A stretch of 64,000 nucleotides of DNA, taken from contig JAIPMN010005227.1 of assembly GCA_020650975.1 (NCBI GenBank), positions 1-64,000 of the forward strand, in the 5' to 3' direction. A model generated the notes under the pieces. That model was not told the DNA's origin and made no database searches. It saw nothing but the letters and a program-made list of their open reading frames with translations. The position numbers and the translations under genes were made by a program. Each line of letters begins with the position of its first letter. Positions within the stretch are counted from its first letter, which is position 1. This DNA is from Apostichopus californicus (taxonomy: Eukaryota; Echinodermata; Holothuroidea; Aspidochirotida; Stichopodidae). Shown piece by piece: positions 53,803-64,000 of the stretch.

Positions 53803-56800
53803 GTGAGTAAACATTTTTTGCTGCATCGTTTGTTTTTAATATGCAAAAATGACATTGTTACAGAATCAAGCTCTCTGAGGACCAAACATGGAAGTGCTAC
53901 GCCGCGAAGAAAGGACGCGAAAGTTTGAAGAAAATCATGACCTATGTCAACCGATTCACATTGCAGAGATTACCAGTAATAATCAGTAACTACTGTAAAT
54001 CTTAAAACTTTGTACCACAATAAAAAACTGCATCGTGCTGACCAATATTATAAATCGGTAGCATGTGCTAGTAGGTTTATAGTAACAACTGAGGATATAT
54101 GTAATCCCAACAAATGCATCAACTGGATTTGTCGGAATTACACATATAATCAGTTCTTACTGTAATCCTAGTAGCACGTGCTACCGATTTTAAGCAAAAT
54201 TCATTATATTTACTCTGGTATAGTTAATATGATGTTGTTATATTTCGTTTACAATTTTCCTTTTCGTGGGGGAATCCAGAAATTCATTGAGCAACAATAA
54301 CTACTTTTAATGGAAACACGAACAGATGACAGAGATTTTACTAGGCGGTATCCATTAAAATCGATCCAGAAAATAAGTCAAACAATACTTTTGTTCTCAA
54401 ATCATTGGTGGCTTTTACGTCAAGATGGTGAGTTATTCACACGTAAAGGATGCCATACACACGTAACCAGTTTGCAAAACACAATTAATCATTTGTAATA
54501 GATATTTTTGATCAAATTATACCAATTTGTCAGTGGCCCGATAACTACCTCAGCGGTCTATTTGATGAATGCATGGGACCGTAAGCAGTAGCCTGGGCCA
54601 TTTAGTGTATGTTACTGGACTCGGCTGCTTTAATGATATTTTGGTAGGCCCGACGGCAGACTAAGAAAGTGGCACATTTCGATAGCCAAATGAATAAACA
54701 AAAGGCCATGAAGACTAAAGTACACAGGCTCATTTGGATTACCGACCAGGCGTTAAATATCAATACTAGCCACTGTTTACCGGTCCGAGGAAGGCATCAT
54801 CTTCAATATATTGATTTCTGAGCATGTCACCGCCACCTCCCTCCCCCCTTCTCCTGGGATCAGCACCGCTGGTGGCTGAACGGTATGTACCTGAACGATC
54901 TGACAGCATCAGTATGAATGATGTCATCACGACAATTTGTCTGAGAATGTTTTTTTTTCTCTATCATTTATTCACGGAAGAAATTATATTTCTACATAAA
55001 GTTGCATTTTGGTGAACGTCTAAATACATAGATCATTTACAGTTTTACAACCATTCTAAAATGTATCACATTTCAAGAATAAATCAATGAGAATATTACT
55101 ATAGGAAAGTAAAGCTTTCGGAGAACATCTACCATGAGGGTATCACAGACCACGTGCAATTGTTCATACGATGGAATATTGAAGAGTTTAGTCAATCAAA
55201 AGGTATTCACATAACAATACGCGACTGACTATTTAAACTACAACAGAACCAATGGCACATGGCATCAATTTACACGTAAAAGTGTTCACAAGAAGATGAT
55301 GAAAATAATCTTAGTCTAGACAAAATTTACATAGCAATATAACTATTAATAAATCAAAATTCAGTAAAGAGAACTATAGCTCGAGTAACCGGAAGTCACT
55401 CTTTTTTGTTGTTGTGTAAAAACAAAGGTCCTTTGTGCAGTTGTGGGACGTTCTTGTCGGAGACTTAACAATGTGGCTGATGCGTCATATGAATTTGGAG
55501 TGTCGTATTTTGGAAACTGTTTTACAGATATTTCTGTAAAGTATGTCCTGTATCTATGCATACACTTTTAATTTGCTTTTAGATGTATGTAGGCCTACCT
55601 GTGGACTGGACGTTGACATGAACTGATGCATGTATTTATTTCATGAACAAATTTAGGGCTTTCCTCAATGAATAATTTCATAAACTATCCAGTCCATTCA
55701 CAAGACACAGTAGCGTAACTCCTATGGGCTCGGACCGTGTTGAGCCGGGGGCCCCGGCCAAAAGGGGCCCCCCTGCTATACTGATGCACAGAAATAGGGT
55801 ACCTCATTGGATAGGGATGGCCCGTTTTTACTGGGAAATAAAAACCAAGACTGAATGTTGTTTCTCACTCATAAAACTTGTAAAGATGTACCCAGAAGCC
55901 AAATTCCGCAATCCTCATTCCATGGTTTATAGTTACAAAGTATTTTAATAGCTATATTAATAGTAGTATTGTTCTGTCCTTTCTCTTGATGTATTTTAGC
56001 ATTAAAACATATTTGTCAGCTGGAAACAATGTGTAAATGCTAAATGTCCATTCCAATGTTCCAAACCAAGACCCTCTGCATTGATCCTGCATAGATCATT
56101 GAACCCATTTGCGTACGCAGGAAGGGGCTAGGGTGAAGGGCACTTGCCCCCTCCCCCCTGGAAAATCAAAAATTGAAAACAAGTTAAACATTTGATATTT
56201 CAATGATTTCACCCAACCAACAGTTCACTAGTTATGTTCATTGCACACGGACCCATAATGCATTACTGACATTGAAAGTCAAAGTTCTAAGACCGATGTA
56301 TAAATACAACTTGAAACGCCCGGGAAGTGTCTTTTCCGACGATCTAGGAGTACTTTTTGGCCACAAAAATCGCCCCAACTGATGATGGCGCTCCGCTTAT
56401 ATAGTATCAAGTAGTGTGTTACACCAACATGACCAACTGATTCCCCCTCCCCCCTTGTGGACATTTTTGCAAACGCCCTTACTTGGACCTTCTGATAGTG
56501 AGCCTTTGGTCCAGGAGCCGGGGGCCCCCAGGCTCATCGTTACGCCACTGACAAGACATGTAGTCAAATAAGCTAGTTCGTAGATAACAATTGAGCATGC
56601 ATTTTCCCTATCTGTGACCTTTTTCTACAGGTCAATCGGTAACCATGCAATTCGCTGCAATGCTATGCTACCGCACAATATAGCCAACACCGTTAAGTTA
56701 ACGAGGGTATATATTTCACCCAAGCTGTTTTATGTATTAGGAAGCAAAACCATTTCTATGTAAGTTTTGGAAATGATAACATGTTTTTATACGACGCATT

Positions 56801-59800
56801 GTGCAGGCAACTGAGAAAATTGTGAATTTCCAATAAATTTATTCTGTGTTATGTAATATGTAAAAACCAAAAAAAAAAATAAAACGTTATGTTGCGGTAC
56901 CTGTGCGCATTCAGTCAATAAACGTTACAGTTTATTGTTGATTTCCACGAAAATAATGTGACTAGAAAGTCTTTGACAGTCTGATGTCATCTATTGACTG
57001 TCATTCTTTCGAAACTCTCCAGTTATTGAGTGATCTGAATGCGTCAGCTGATAATTACTCGATGTATCCGGCTGTGATCGATTTACGATAGTATCCGTTT
57101 CCTATCAAGTTAGGTTACATATATCGATGTATAGAGTGCAGTATCACGTAAGTTTCTATGAAGGAAGATTTGTTTTACTACCGATTGACATATTACGCAA
57201 TACTACCTATTGCAACTCCGAAGGAGCTTATTCTGATGGGAGCGTTCCCACCCAGTCAAATGAATTGCTCGAGATCAGACGAATGTGTTGATTATACGAT
57301 ATTCACCAACTAAAAGAAAACCTCGAACAGGAACAAACTATGAAATCATGCCGATATACATTAACAACATTTTATGAAAAGTACTACATTTGATACACAA
57401 TAATTTCTCATTCTTGTTTTTATCAGCCGACAGTGACACTGAGTGTGCTACGTATGACCATTCCACGGCAGGAGATGTTGGAAGCTGTGTATCTACATCA
57501 CAGTGTCCAGGTAACTTCTACATCTCCAACCTATGTCCGACCAAGCCTGCCGGTGTCAAATGTTGCTTCACCAAGCCATCAGGTTTGTACATGAAACCAT
57601 GGAGGACGATTGCTCTTTGTTAACATTATGATAGAGTTGAATTAAATTTAGGATTGGTAAACGTATTACTACACACAATACAATCATTCAAGGGATCGGG
57701 GAGAGGGGGAGATGGAGGGAATTTGGTAAAGTGAGGAAGGGGTATGGGGGATCTTATAAAGTAATGTATATCACATGATACGTGTGTTTAAATATTAAAG
57801 TGCAGTCAAACTTTAACCATGCTAATCTACATATAGCACCATGGTAATGCATGTACAGGGAAATGACGTTTATCGGCTGCAGAGAATCACTCATGTTCAA
57901 TGAAACACACATTAGCGGATTTCGGTCAAACAACTAAGCATGTACAGAACAGAGATATGGCATTAGTACTGTCTTAATGGAAGACATATCATGTCAATGT
58001 ATGTGTTTTAAAATAATAGTTTTCTTTATTCTGATAGTCCAGTGAAAGCAGCTACGTCTACCGATAGTGTAATTGATATTGATCGGACCCGTCGACGTAG
58101 CCTGAATTGCTGACTTAAGGAGGGACACCTTTCTCTAAGGTACAAACCAAGGGGGGGGGGAAGTCATGACCCCGTGCCCCGGACTGAGATGGGTGGATGG
58201 ATTGATGGATCTATGCTGACATTTCAACGTTTCATGATTTTTTTGATGACAGGAACCTGCAGTACTAGTGGTGGATCACGTCAGGAGCTTGCCTGTGCCA
58301 TTAAGAATCATGCAAGGGTGTATCTCTTGGATAACAACGGATATTTGAATTCAGCAGGTTCAAACGATGGTGCCTCGGCATATGATAACATTGTAGACAC
58401 ATGTAACGGTGGCGCAGCCCAGCGATCTGATCTTCCTGTTGACATTTAGAGGGGGGGGGGGTGGAGTTTTTCTGAATGGTTGTCTCAAAGATCTTTCTAT
58501 TCTTCATATTTAACAAGTATCATTTTAGATTTGAATATGCCTTATATGAGTCTTCATCGCAGAGCATGCAAAACCTCTTTTAAAAAAACAAAAAACAAAA
58601 TGTAGGTTTTGAATGGAACTTGTCTACTCATCAATGACCATGGTTGAATATAATGCACGATAAGCGATCACTCTAATTTGAGCAAATAATAACCAAAATT
58701 GGGTATATGTTTGCCCTTCCTGTCCCCCCACCCCCAACAAAGAGTAAAATATAGAAACTTTTGACCCATTTAGTTTGGAAATTAAACTAGTTAAACCGTC
58801 GTAATTTGGCTTTATTTAACTTTATTTGGATACATACTTAAGTTTTAAGAGTGATTGAATGACTTTAATAACATGCGATTGCTTAAAGACATTCATTGAT
58901 AAATGAAACGTGACTATGTCGACTGTGTCGAATAAAACCTTAGACTTTAAACCAACCAAAATGTTTTCAACATGTCTTATGTTGATCAATCCACTCACCA
59001 ACTAAACCCATCATCGGAGCTAAAATGGAGCTCAGTTCATTTTACAAATTGTATATATATATATATCTTTTTTTCAGTTACACTTGTTCGTCTGGAACAG
59101 CTCCAGGTGGTACCACATATCTTAGTACATCTGTATTACAATACATTGTGGATCTTCTGGACGATGGTTATAATCTTCAGGTAATGTGGTTTTGCTATCT
59201 CTTGAACTCTATTGAAAATGATATTTCAGATGGTTCTCATATTCATCGCAAATAACCAGAACAAAATTTAACTACACACCTGCATCACAGTACTAAAACT
59301 TTTCTAATTTAAGTTTGACTATCTTTATATGCTTTACGAACATAGCTGTGACGTCACAGATTCACTGTCCAGATTGCCCAAATTATTGCGAAGCTTTCTG
59401 ATTGGCTGGGTCTTATTTTAAACAAATCCAGTTGTTGGGATTGATTGGGATTACACATATCCTCAGTGCTTACTCTAAACCTAATAGCACATGCTACCGA
59501 TTTATCAGATTTGTCAGTACGATCCAGTATTTACTGTGGTAAAAAACTTTAAGATTGACAGTAGTTACTGTAATCTCTGTGTGAATCGGCTGGTGTATTA
59601 TACTATATATTCCAGTCACGTTTATTATTGAACCTCAGCTGTTTAAAGGATTGTTTGTAAAAAATTAAAATTGTTATAGAAATACAACATTCATACAACG
59701 TATAATCAGCATAAGGAATTTGAAGTGAACAAAACCCTTGTCTTGTAAAGTCCTATTTCAACACTTTGGATTTTTAAAAATAGGTATATATGTGCATTTT

Positions 59801-62098
59801 GTAGCGATGGCATTCTATCAACCGAGTTTTGATACATGGGAGCAAAAGTGAATCTGTGACGTCATAACAATGATTGTTCATATACCGTTTAATGTTGGAG
59901 ATTTGGGATAATATTCAAAAGCCGTTTTTCTCCTTAGTTGTAGATCAGGTAAGCAAATGCTTTGGTGTAGTGTTTTGTCCTTGTTATATACAGTATTTAT
60001 GAACCAGAAATACAAACATGCATCAACGTTTCGATGATATGTTAATGGTATCTATATTAGTTGCACCTTTTACAAAATGTGATACCCGGACTTCCCTTCT
60101 CTTCATTTGTACTACTCTTGTAGAGTTTCCATATATTCCTTTATATTTCACTGACATCAAAGCAAGGTTGAAATCCATGTTGCTGTTGACCTTGGCAAAT
60201 TGACCAGGACTATCTATTATAATCGATTTTTTTCATTTTCATACACCAACAATTATTTTGGCCATTACATGCTGTGTCTGTGTGAAACAGATGGTAAGCC
60301 AACTTGAGATAATCTTGCGTGTGTGAAATATGTCCTAGTTTGCTTATGGAAGTTTGTCAGTTACCTACAACATTCCTTTGGAAAGAGGATTGTTTCCAAA
60401 GATTCGCTTCGAACAGTAAGCACTGCTTTGAACTGAAATTAAGTTGGCCTCATTTCTCACGTCCACATTACTCCAAACAAGAACAAACTTGTCCAGCATC
60501 AAGTGATAAAATAAATCTTCTAAGAACTGCAACTGGCAGAATGTATACATTGCTAAGTAATAATACTAATAATAATAAAAAAAAGATATCAATAAATACG
60601 TTCATTCAGACCTCTAATTGATCGGCATTATTATCATACACTTTGGTAACTTTTGGCCTTATCGAGCAATGAAAAAAATAACACTTTGAACAATTGTGAC
60701 TGACAGAGTATAGTCGATGTTTTGTAATACACTCCAAACATATATCAACTGAGCAACACATCCTTGCAGGCACTAACTCGTAGGAGGTAAATATTATCAT
60801 ACCTTGTGAAAACCATTGTTATCTCGTTGGTTCTCTTAAAAGACATAGCGCAATGACTGGCTGAGAGGAATTTAATGTTTTCACTGTAACATACTCAAGG
60901 TGACGTCTTATTTCCCTTTTTGGTATTGAATACCTCACGCTAACCACACACTGAATTGTTGGAATACTAGCTTGCTGATAATTTGAACAAGCTTATAGGA
61001 GAGATCACATTGTTTTTCCTTCCTTTCTTTCTGTTGCTTTTGGGTATTAATATGAATGGTATTAGTATGAACGTTGGCCTCCTAATCATGTTCAAGTTTG
61101 TGTTTGTTTCTCGGCTACCAACTTTGATTTAAAAACAATAATTTCAACATTAAAACCCTAGGGAGATGATCTAGTTGATAAAAATGAACGTTTGGTTTAT
61201 GATTTGAAACAAATGTTGACCTCTTTTCCTTGTATACATTTGTGTCTCCTCCGAATACTGCCACTAATTTTCATCCAGATCAAATTAATGCCGACAAGAA
61301 GCGTTTTGAAGGATTCCGTGTTTGGACCTGCATTGAAATTAAATACATTCAATCTACAGTTAATGTAACCAACAATATGGACAACTTCCATCAAGATTAA
61401 GCAAATGGGTGGCAGGCATCAACCATTCAACTGATGTCGGCAGAAAGAAATATATGATCATCATAATTGTTATGGCAGTCTATTGGCTTTGCCCATTGAT
61501 GTAAACACAGTACGCGTTGCTTCTCTATATGACTCCTAATATGGAGTATATCTCAGCTCAACTTCGCTCTCTGGGATATCTTGCTTAAATGGTTTCAGAC
61601 TTTTCTACGCCATAAAATGGTTGTAATTATACCATCAGGGTTCATCTCCTCAATATGGAACATCGACATACTAAATATGATACACATACAAGATTCCACC
61701 TGGACACATCATCTCAACAATAATTTCACACAAACCGTTGATGACTTGAAACGACATTTGAACTCCACCGTAAGCTGGCCTTTAAAACTCAATACACAAT
61801 TACAAATACAAAATTTGAATTTCTGAAAGTTTCATATCATGACATATCGTCAATGTTTTACCTCCATTAACCTCAAGTGACTTCCGACTTCCAGAATAAA
61901 TACTAAGTTTTTTTTTAATATAGTATCGGTCAAATGACTTTTGTGCTACTCTATAAACAATTGGACATCCACATGGAGAGATTGACGCCATCACAGTTCT
62001 CTTTACGAGAGATCGAATTTACAAGCAAGACGTCACATACACATGCACGGGCTAGCATGTTGCATATTAGGTTACGAACTACATCGACCCCCCCCCCC

Positions 62099-62129
<31 letters not shown>

Positions 62130-62465
62130 TTTATATTATAGGGCCAGTGCAGTTTAAGTAGAGACAAGAATAACAATTTTGTTCTAATTATTTGGATTGC
62201 TCACACCAGGAAGATGCTAATTGAGTAATGTTCTAAATTTACCATTCCCACTACTACATTCTTCCTACAGGTAAACTGCCTTGCAGGAGCTTGTCATTCA
62301 TCCAACTCCTGGCATTACCAGGGTACTGCGGTGGACTTCCAAATCAGCAGTGGTGATCCCTACTCTACATGGATGAGCTATTGCAGCTCACATGGGGCAC
62401 GGGAGAACCTTGGACCAGGAGATGCCGGTCACAGCACCCACACACATTGTGCTTTCTCCTCTTAA
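53659..62465 (+). CDS. Secreted M15-type zinc peptidase with two cysteine-rich modules (5' end not found)
   Basis: Exons: 53659-53802, 57427-57582, 58253 to about 58427, 59078-59180 and 62271-62465 (TAA at 62463). Exons 1 and 2 each encode one Cys-rich module with the pattern EC-x2-YDHS...C(V/I)STS-x-CPG...YIS-x-LCP...KCCF. Exons 3-5 encode the enzyme: GGTTYLSTSVLQYIVDLLDD, the zinc motif NSWHYQGTAVDFQ (fits S-x-H-x2-G-x-A-x-D of the M15 D-Ala-D-Ala peptidase clan), and GPGDAGHSTHTHCAF with an H-x-H third ligand. The domain is known mainly from bacteria and some fungi, acting on peptidoglycan. An extracellular role in antibacterial defence or digestion of bacteria is inferred. The junction of exons 3 and 4 lacks a normal donor. 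The signal-peptide exon is missing from the model. Confidence 0.8.
53948..54200 (+). mobile_element. Foldback repeat, copy 1 (with extra inverted arm)
   Basis: Starts AACCGATTCACA, contains TAACTACTGTAAATCTTAAA, AATCGGTAGCATGTGCTAGT and ends GTAATCCCAACAA. It is followed at 54120-54195 by an inverted copy of its last third (AATTACACATATAATCAGTT...AGCACGTGCTACCGATTTTA). It lies in intron 1 of the peptidase gene. Confidence 0.8.
55708..56550. mobile_element. hAT-type non-autonomous element with perfect 8-bp target duplication
   Basis: The left end CAGTAGCGTAAC and the right end GTTACGCCACTG are inverted repeats, followed inward by GGGGGCCCC-rich arms. ACAAGACA is duplicated exactly at 55700-55707 and 56551-56558. 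CA-G ends and an 8-bp duplication are typical of hAT. No transposase is encoded in the 843 bp. The intact duplication indicates a recent insertion into intron 1 of the peptidase gene. Confidence 0.88.
57427..57582 (+). CDS. Peptidase gene, Cys-rich module 2
   Basis: Acceptor TTATCAG, donor GTTTGT, phase 1 to 1. It codes for ADSDTECATYDHSTAGDVGS, then CVSTSQCPGNFYISNLCP and GVKCCFTKPSG. It is the clear duplicate of module 1, with six of its seven Cys and the same phase. Confidence 0.85.
58253..58427 (+). CDS. Peptidase gene, N-terminal part of the M15 domain
   Basis: Acceptor GATGACAG, phase 1 in. It codes for GTCSTSGGSRQELACAIKNH, then ARVYLLDNNGYLNSAG and YDNIVDTCNGGAAQRS. To join the next exon in frame it must end after the TC at 58426-58427, but the next bases are TGATCT, not GT. 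Reading on gives DLPVDI and a TAG. The 3' border is therefore uncertain. Confidence 0.7.
59078..59180 (+). CDS. Peptidase gene, central M15 exon
   Basis: Acceptor TTTTTTTCAG, donor GTAATG, phase 2 in, 0 out. It codes for YTCSSGTAPGGTTYLSTSVL, then QYIVDLLDDGYNLQ. The 'G-T-x-Y-L...LL' pattern matches bacterial and fungal homologues just ahead of the zinc motif. Confidence 0.82.
59428..59593 (-). mobile_element. Foldback repeat, copy 2 (inverted)
   Basis: Same element as at 53948 and 63447, on the minus strand: read in reverse it starts AGCCGATTCACACAGAG, contains GATAAATCGGTAGCATGTGC and ends TGTGTAATCCCAATCAATCC. It lies in intron 4 of the peptidase gene. Confidence 0.85.
60360..60620 (+). 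repeat. Interspersed repeat shared with 30355-30540
   Basis: AACATTCCTTTGGAAAGAGG, a following TTTCCAAAGATT and ACTGCTTTGAACTGAAAT line up in order with AACATTCCTTTTGAAGAGGG, TTTCAAAAGATT and ACTGCTTTGAAGTGCAAT at 30357-30425, and further into CACATTACTCCAAAC. The two copies are clearly diverged. The family is unknown. Confidence 0.5.
62271..62465 (+). CDS. Peptidase gene, catalytic last exon
   Basis: Acceptor TTCCTACAG, phase 0, stop TAA. It codes for VNCLAGACHSSNSWHYQGTA, then VDFQISSGDPYSTWM, and GPGDAGHSTHTHCAFSS at the end. Zinc ligands expected from M15 are the His of SWH, the Asp of AVDF and the last His of HTH. All are present, so the enzyme looks active. Paired Cys (C...ACH, SYCSS, HC) suggest extracellular disulfides. 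Confidence 0.88.
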   Translation, partial: VNCLAGACHSSNSWHYQGTAVDFQISSGDPYSTWMSYCSSHGARENLGPGDAGHSTHTHCAFSS

Positions 62466-63446
62466 AGAGCATTAAGCGACTCCACAAAGAATCAAACACG
62501 TCATTTTCTCTAGATCAAAGTAATATACAGCTATGATTAGTGCACACCATATAACCTAGCCTCTAGAAATGAACGAAAACAAACTTACTTATGTACGGTA
62601 AATTATAAATTCAAATTCAACATTCATGAAAGTTCAAATTCAACATTGTACTTGTCTTTTCTTTTCGAGTTTCTTTCGTATAGTGTGACTATTGTTCGAA
62701 CCTTTGCAAGTAACTGATCATAAGTGAGCTTTTTCAAATATAAATTGCCCGGGTAAAACGAGGGGAGGGGGGAGGGGGGAGGGTTGTTCTTGCGGGGAGA
62801 GGAGTTGTTTGTCTACCAGTTTGTCCCCGAAAGAGAAAAGAAAAAAAATTTACAAAAATGAAAATGATGCAAAATAATTAGTTAGCAAAGATTAAGATTT
62901 CTCATTGTTTCATACTTTTACACAATGTTTTTTAAAATTTGGATCTCTCTGACCTTCACCTTTGTATAGTTATCTTCATATTGCTTGCAAATTTGCTACC
63001 CATCGATACCAACATAACGCCATATAAAGAGGTCTGACAACAAAAAACTGACAAATCGCCTTCAAAGTCGGAGATACGGTCATAAAAGTCCATATATTTA
63101 TTGGACGTTTATTTCAATTCAGAGATTCTTTATCCCAAAATGTGATATTTAATTAAGAACAGAAGAAAATGTTCTGTCGGCATGGTAGGAACAGGTCGAA
63201 ATCTCGAGATTTCAACTGAAAAGTTAACTATTTTATCTTAACATTTCACTTTATCGGCAAGGGAGAAAGAAAACAAATCTATTTTTATATATTCTGTAAA
63301 CTTTAAAACAACAAAATATAAATCAACACGCGATAAGTTAATCCATTAAAGGGTGAATTAATTATCGTCACCCAAAACGTCACCTAGGTGTCACGCCGCA
63401 TAGACTTGCCATATCATAGGACTTGGACAACATCATGTTGATAGGC
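62466..63446. other. 3' flank of the peptidase gene
   Basis: Contains a purine-rich GGGGAGGGGGGAGGG tract near 62765 and otherwise AT-rich sequence. The 3' UTR and polyadenylation site are not defined. No other gene is recognised. Confidence 0.45.
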
Positions 63447-63598
63447 AGCCGATTCACACTACTGTAAATCTTAAAAGATTTGTATCACAGTAAATACTTG
63501 ATTGTGCTGACAAATCTGATAAATCGGTAACATGTGCTATTAGGTTTACAGTAAGAACTGAGGATATGTGTAATCCCAACAAATCCCAACAACTGACC
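63447..63598 (+). mobile_element. Foldback repeat, copy 3
   Basis: Starts GCCGATTCACACTACTG, contains GATAAATCGGTAACATGTGC and ends TGTGTAATCCCAACAAATCC. About 15 bp of the left part present in copies 1 and 2 is absent. It lies 1 kb downstream of the peptidase gene. Confidence 0.85.
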
Positions 63599-64000
63599 GA
63601 TGTAGAAGTTGAAGTAAGCTAGTATGTGACTTGGACGGCGGAGCTCATTTTTGAAGTGAACGTTGTAGTGAATGGGAAAAGCTAGGACACCAACGGCAGT
63701 AGGGTATGCAGGATGCTATCAGCAATTGAGTTAGGAGCGTAGTCATCTTTCGTTTTGTGAGGGAAAAACCAAATGTAGTCCCCATTAGCTTTGTATTGAT
63801 ATGACTTTTAATGGCACAGTATAGGCTCTGCCTTTATTATGAATTCGAATTTAAGATATGAGGAGGGTATGGGTAGTTTGCTAACGTCGGTTCTAGGGAG
63901 GGGCTTTGAGAAACTTTTTGTGTCGGTAAGCGATCTTATATGGAAAATGGTGATATCATTTCCATCATTTAACTACATTTACGTCTAAAAATTGTGTGAG

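Overview
This is an AT-rich (roughly one third G+C by eye) animal nuclear window with spliced genes, long introns and a dense load of DNA transposons, SINE/LINE debris and minisatellites. The mix (CEP164, P2X7-ballast-like and THAP genes on TTAA elements, tRNA SINEs with an ATT tail, an M15-type secreted peptidase) suggests a marine invertebrate deuterostome, most likely an echinoderm. That assignment is inference. All host exons below were found by hand from splice sites, phase and protein resemblance.

Three host loci are visible. (1) About 6.2-31.6 kb, minus strand: an unrecognised multi-exon gene. It starts at an ATG at 31636 and is built from two copies of a four-exon module (22.2-19.1 kb and 10.9-6.7 kb) with the same intron phases and shared motifs, followed by the first exon of a possible third copy. 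(2) About 36.3-48.2 kb, plus strand: the N-terminal, WW-domain part of CEP164, the centriolar distal-appendage protein. A 5' UTR exon and six coding exons are seen; the rest of the protein is not found before the next gene. (3) 53.7-62.5 kb, plus strand: a secreted M15-type zinc peptidase with two cysteine-rich modules, complete at its C terminus, signal-peptide exon not found.

The space between and inside these loci is shaped by mobile elements. Two TTAA-flanked, Kolobok-like elements (2277-3376 and 37297-39311) each hold remains of a THAP gene on the minus strand and of a P2X7-ballast-like gene on the plus strand. A 6.1-kb TA-flanked element with CACTCTTAAAA ends (12804-18906) sits in the large intron of locus 1 and carries a decayed SAM/C2H2 gene of an uncharacterised family. 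Other elements are a hAT-type element with a perfect 8-bp target duplication (55708-56550), a 406-bp element beside CEP164 exon 3, a 2.8-kb element with repeat-rich ends (49059-51882), three copies of a small foldback repeat around the peptidase gene, CR1/L2-like LINE and tRNA-SINE remnants, and three Ty3/gypsy-type LTR fossils (about 1.0-1.5, 24.5-27.8 and 33.0-33.5 kb), all broken.

The most unusual features are in CEP164. Intron 1 is filled with about seven tandem copies of the 5' part of exon 2, each shaped like a 48-nt phase-1/phase-1 exon. Intron 3 is filled with a second array whose unit seems to derive from the exon 3 donor region. An assembly gap lies in intron 4 (45843-45852).
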